Part shown: one piece after another, positions 6,887 through 8,286 of the stretch
Position numbering within the stretch: position 1 is the first letter of the stretch
How the letters are laid out: each line of letters opens with the position of its first letter
Assembly (NCBI GenBank): GCA_030605045.1
Contig: JAUWBK010000042.1
Coordinates: 1-8,286 of the forward strand
Direction: 5' to 3'
DNA: 8,286 nt
DNA from: Dehalococcoidia bacterium
GTDB lineage: Bacteria > Chloroflexota > Dehalococcoidia > Dehalococcoidales > RBG-16-60-22
Position numbers and translations under genes: made by a program
The notes under the pieces: model-generated
Seen by the model: only the letters and a program-made list of their open reading frames with translations
Told to the model about the DNA's origin: nothing
The model's database searches: none

Positions 6887-7144
6887 TTACGCTTTTTCTA
6901 CCTTCTCAACCTCAATGGTGCATTCCGTTACCAGCGCGGCAAAAGCGCCAATGGCCGCCAGAACGGGAGCCGCCAGAATGCCTAGTGCTGCGGCTGGGGC
7001 GCCTATTGACAGTGGAATCTCGATTATGGTTCGGTCTTCGTGCAGCAGGCGCACCTTCCTGATGTTTCCTTCGTGAATGAGTTGTTTCACTTTCTCCACT
7101 AGCTGACTTCCAGATACGGTGAACTTTTCGGTGGTAGTCATCAT
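6887..7144 (-). CDS. DUF4342 domain protein
   Basis: Small 85-residue protein of the DUF4342 family, of unknown function. It opens with a soluble part (EKFTVSGSQLVEKVKQLIHE, about 6-25) and a strand segment ending in IEIPLSIG, followed by a hydrophobic Ala/Gly-rich stretch (about 48-72, including GILAAPVLAAIGAFAALV) that may sit in or on the membrane, and a short tail. The pattern of VSG..LV.KVK.LI.EGN and IPL is that of the family. The start is the first of two adjacent ATG codons, six bases behind a perfect AGGAGG (7151-7156 on the opposite strand). It is first of a three-gene unit with the GIY-YIG and phosphatase genes. A good sigma70-type promoter precedes it. Confidence 0.85.
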   Translation of the reverse strand: MMTTTEKFTVSGSQLVEKVKQLIHEGNIRKVRLLHEDRTIIEIPLSIGAPAAALGILAAPVLAAIGAFAALVTECTIEVEKVEKA

Positions 7145-7166
7145 AGCTTACCTCCTAATGTACTGC

Positions 7167-7196
7167 ATCTTAAATAAGTTTCTCACTTCGTGTCAA
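7167..7196 (-). promoter_or_regulatory. Sigma70-type promoter of the DUF4342 operon
   Basis: On the minus strand a perfect TTGACA (7196-7191) is followed by 18 bases and TAAGAT (7172-7167), which matches TATAAT at four of six positions. Transcription would begin near 7160, and the AGGAGG at 7156-7151 would lie close to the 5' end of the message. Confidence 0.6.
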
Positions 7197-7197
7197 G

Positions 7198-7215
7198 CAT
7201 CCTCGGGGTAGGATG
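7198..7215. repeat. Perfect 6-bp inverted repeat upstream of the DUF4342 promoter
   Basis: CATCCT at 7198-7203 and AGGATG at 7210-7215 form an exact inverted repeat with a six-base GC-rich gap (CGGGGT). It lies one base upstream of the -35 box of the DUF4342 promoter, a position where a dimeric activator could bind. It has no U tract and sits outside both predicted transcripts, so a terminator role is unlikely. Chance occurrence is possible for arms this short. Confidence 0.35.
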
Positions 7216-7332
7216 TAAGAACCACACAAAGTCCCGACATAGGAAATGACGGTAAGTGTTCTCCTTTTCGCATTCATTTTATTGCCAATTCCAAAAACTT
7301 CTTTTGCTCCGTACCTTCAAAATGAGTACCTA

Positions 7333-7361
7333 TTGTATACCCAATTATAGGTTGTTATAAT
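7333..7361 (+). promoter_or_regulatory. Promoter of the unrecognised 139-residue protein, leaderless arrangement
   Basis: TTGTAT (7333-7338, three of six matches to TTGACA, with the TTG intact) is followed by 17 bases and a perfect TATAAT (7356-7361). Six bases (GCGAGT) then lead to a GTG start codon at 7368. The same six-base spacing is seen at polA. There is no ribosome-binding site in the six bases, so the message is probably leaderless. Confidence 0.6.
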
Positions 7362-7367
7362 GCGAGT

Positions 7368-7787
7368 GTGGGCAAATTAATAGTTTTTTTGGACACGCTT
7401 AATTCATTGACTGGAATAAACAGGCGGCATAACCGGGCACTGCGTGATGTCAGGGACTGGTCAGCCACCATGCAAGATTTTTTCTCAAGATATAACTTAC
7501 AGGAAGGAAGTACTAACTTTGACTCCATATTTGAGAATATAGGTGAAGCGAAGTTTGATCTTACCACTATCACCTACAGGACTCGTGACATAATCAAGAC
7601 AGCCAAGAATATTAAAGGCACAAGGATTTCACCGCTAATTGAGGAAATACTCCACGACCTCGAAGATATCAGAAGAGCCTTAATCAATCCCGCTCTAGCC
7701 AGTGCAATCCTAAGCAAAAATATACCCGAGCTACTTGAGTCCTTTAGAAAGCTACAGGATGCCATTTCAGACATAGAATATAAGTAA
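7368..7787 (+). CDS. Hypothetical helical protein of unknown family
   Basis: I do not recognise this 139-residue protein. It is predicted by eye to be almost all alpha helix, soluble, without signal peptide or membrane segment, and rich in charged residues. It contains several Ile/Leu-spaced helices such as SPLIEEILHDLEDIRRALI (about 86-104) and a final helix ending in DAISDIEYK. No Cys, metal-binding motif or catalytic pattern is evident. The start is GTG at 7368, the first usual start codon after the in-frame stop at 7323-7325. The perfect -10 box six bases ahead supports it and the lack of a Shine-Dalgarno sequence fits a leaderless mRNA. It stands alone: the DUF4342 operon runs away from it, and argF follows after a 211-base gap with its own promoter. 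An uninterrupted frame with a well-placed promoter and a hairpin downstream makes it a likely real gene. Confidence 0.65.
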   Translation: MGKLIVFLDTLNSLTGINRRHNRALRDVRDWSATMQDFFSRYNLQEGSTNFDSIFENIGEAKFDLTTITYRTRDIIKTAKNIKGTRISPLIEEILHDLEDIRRALINPALASAILSKNIPELLESFRKLQDAISDIEYK

Positions 7788-7853
7788 CTCGGTTTGTTCT
7801 TAATCCGCATAAGCCTCTCCTGATTATGACTGCGCATTCCCTCTAAAAAGGGT

Positions 7854-7881
7854 TCCCTTCTTCCTTGGCAAGGAAAAGGGA
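7854..7881 (+). terminator. Candidate terminator hairpin after the hypothetical gene
   Basis: A 12 bp stem with one bulged C (7860) and a three-base GGC loop (7867-7869): 7854-7859 and 7861-7866 pair with 7870-7881. It lies 66 bases after the stop of the 139-residue gene and about 90 before the argF promoter. The plus-strand tail GATTTATTAT has only a poor U run, so termination may be inefficient. Read on the minus strand, a TTTTT run lies a few bases beyond the stem. Confidence 0.5.
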
Positions 7882-7947
7882 GATTTATTATGGAAGATCG
7901 GCTTATGTCCTTCTCAAACACCCCGATAATCTTAATTAAAACACCTT

Positions 7948-7975
7948 TTGAATAATTGTTTTTCCGTGATATACT
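7948..7975 (+). promoter_or_regulatory. argF promoter with extended -10
   Basis: TTGAAT (7948-7953, four of six matches to TTGACA), 16 bases, then TGATATACT, in which TATACT (7970-7975) is the -10 box and the TG at 7967-7968 makes it an extended -10. Transcription would begin near 7982, leaving a leader of about 17 bases that carries the GGAGG ribosome site (7989-7993) for the TTG start at 7999. Confidence 0.6.
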
Positions 7976-7998
7976 GTAAGGCATAACCGGAGGTTGAT

Positions 7999-8286
7999 TT
8001 GAAGAGTAAAGACTTACTTTCCGTAGCTGACCTCAGCAGTGAGGATATTCAGTTGCTCATATCAAACGCCATCGATATGAAAGCTGGAGGGCGGGCTTCT
8101 TTAATTAGCGAAAAAGTATTAGCTCTGATGTTTGAGAAGCCTTCGCTCAGGACTCGGGTGAGCTTTGAGGTAGCGATGCGGCAGTTAGGCGGTCATACTA
8201 TTTACCTGTCTCCGGCTGAGGTTGGCTTGGGGCAGCGGGAGTCAATTTCCGATGTCGCCCGGGTGCTGAGTCGCTATGTTGATGCC
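7999..8286 (+). CDS. argF: Ornithine carbamoyltransferase, N-terminal part (3' end outside window)
   Basis: First 96 codons of ornithine carbamoyltransferase, which joins carbamoyl phosphate and ornithine to make citrulline in arginine biosynthesis. The carbamoyl phosphate-binding motif appears as FEKPSLRTRVSFE (45-57), with S49-L50-R51-T52-R53 in place of the textbook STRTR; SLRTR is a known variant. This is followed by AMRQLGG, YLSPAEVGLGQRES (69-82) and DVARVLSRYVDA, all characteristic of the ornithine rather than the aspartate enzyme. The start is TTG at 7999, five bases after GGAGG; the alternative TTG at 7994 runs into a stop after one codon, and no ATG or GTG gives the full N-terminus MKSKDLLSVADLS. 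The gene has its own extended -10 promoter. The frame stays open to the window edge, so length and the C-terminal ornithine-binding domain cannot be checked. Confidence 0.95.
   Translation, partial: MKSKDLLSVADLSSEDIQLLISNAIDMKAGGRASLISEKVLALMFEKPSLRTRVSFEVAMRQLGGHTIYLSPAEVGLGQRESISDVARVLSRYVDA

Noticed and set aside
7949..7962. Possible ARG box (ArgR operator) before argF
   Set aside because: Only the first half-site TGAAT is present; the inverted ATTCA half is missing, so there is no support for ArgR control.
7574..7984. Minus-strand open frame of 136 codons opposite the hypothetical gene
   Set aside because: It lies antisense to a gene with a better promoter, runs through the terminator hairpin and argF promoter, and its translation (Ser-, Ile- and Leu-rich) looks like a shadow frame.
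1..8286. Novel defence system, prophage or island
   Set aside because: The recognised genes are housekeeping or common small membrane families, no terminal repeats or integrase genes are visible, and base composition looks even throughout by eye.

Overview
The window looks like a chromosomal housekeeping region of a bacterium with roughly balanced base composition. I infer Chloroflexota, most likely a Dehalococcoidia-type lineage, from three things: the polA-fpg gene pair, the small DUF4389/DUF4342/YtxH proteins, and start codons lying directly behind a TATAAT box. This is an impression from gene content and style, not a proven assignment. I see no tRNA, rRNA, CRISPR array, insertion sequence, phage gene or other sign of recent transfer.

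Layout. At the left edge is the 3' end of a plus-strand gene for a DUF4389 membrane protein. Its stop codon overlaps that of fpg, which converges on it. From 7144 down to 440 everything lies on the minus strand, in transcription order: DUF4342 protein, DUF123/GIY-YIG protein, histidine phosphatase; then a DUF948 (YtxG-like) protein, YtxH and an AI-2E family permease; then polA and fpg. Candidate promoters before DUF4342, DUF948 and polA divide this run into three likely transcription units, but no strong terminator separates them, so read-through is possible. On the right, on the plus strand, are an unrecognised 139-residue helical protein with its own promoter, a candidate terminator hairpin, and the first 96 codons of argF (ornithine carbamoyltransferase), which runs off the window.

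How the genes fit together. PolA and Fpg belong to one repair route: Fpg excises oxidised purines and cuts the strand, and PolA fills the gap. Their genes are separated by one base. DUF948 and YtxH overlap by 8 bases and resemble the ytxG-ytxH pair of Bacillus, which suggests a small membrane or envelope stress module; the AI-2E permease follows. DUF4342, GIY-YIG and phosphatase are packed with 0 and 2 base gaps and are probably co-translated, but no shared function is evident.

The points most worth a second look are two genes with TATAAT exactly six bases before the start codon (likely leaderless mRNAs, including polA), an Asp in place of the steric-gate Glu in PolA motif A, and a Cys-to-His change in the Fpg zinc finger. 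I found no convincing novel defence or mobile system.
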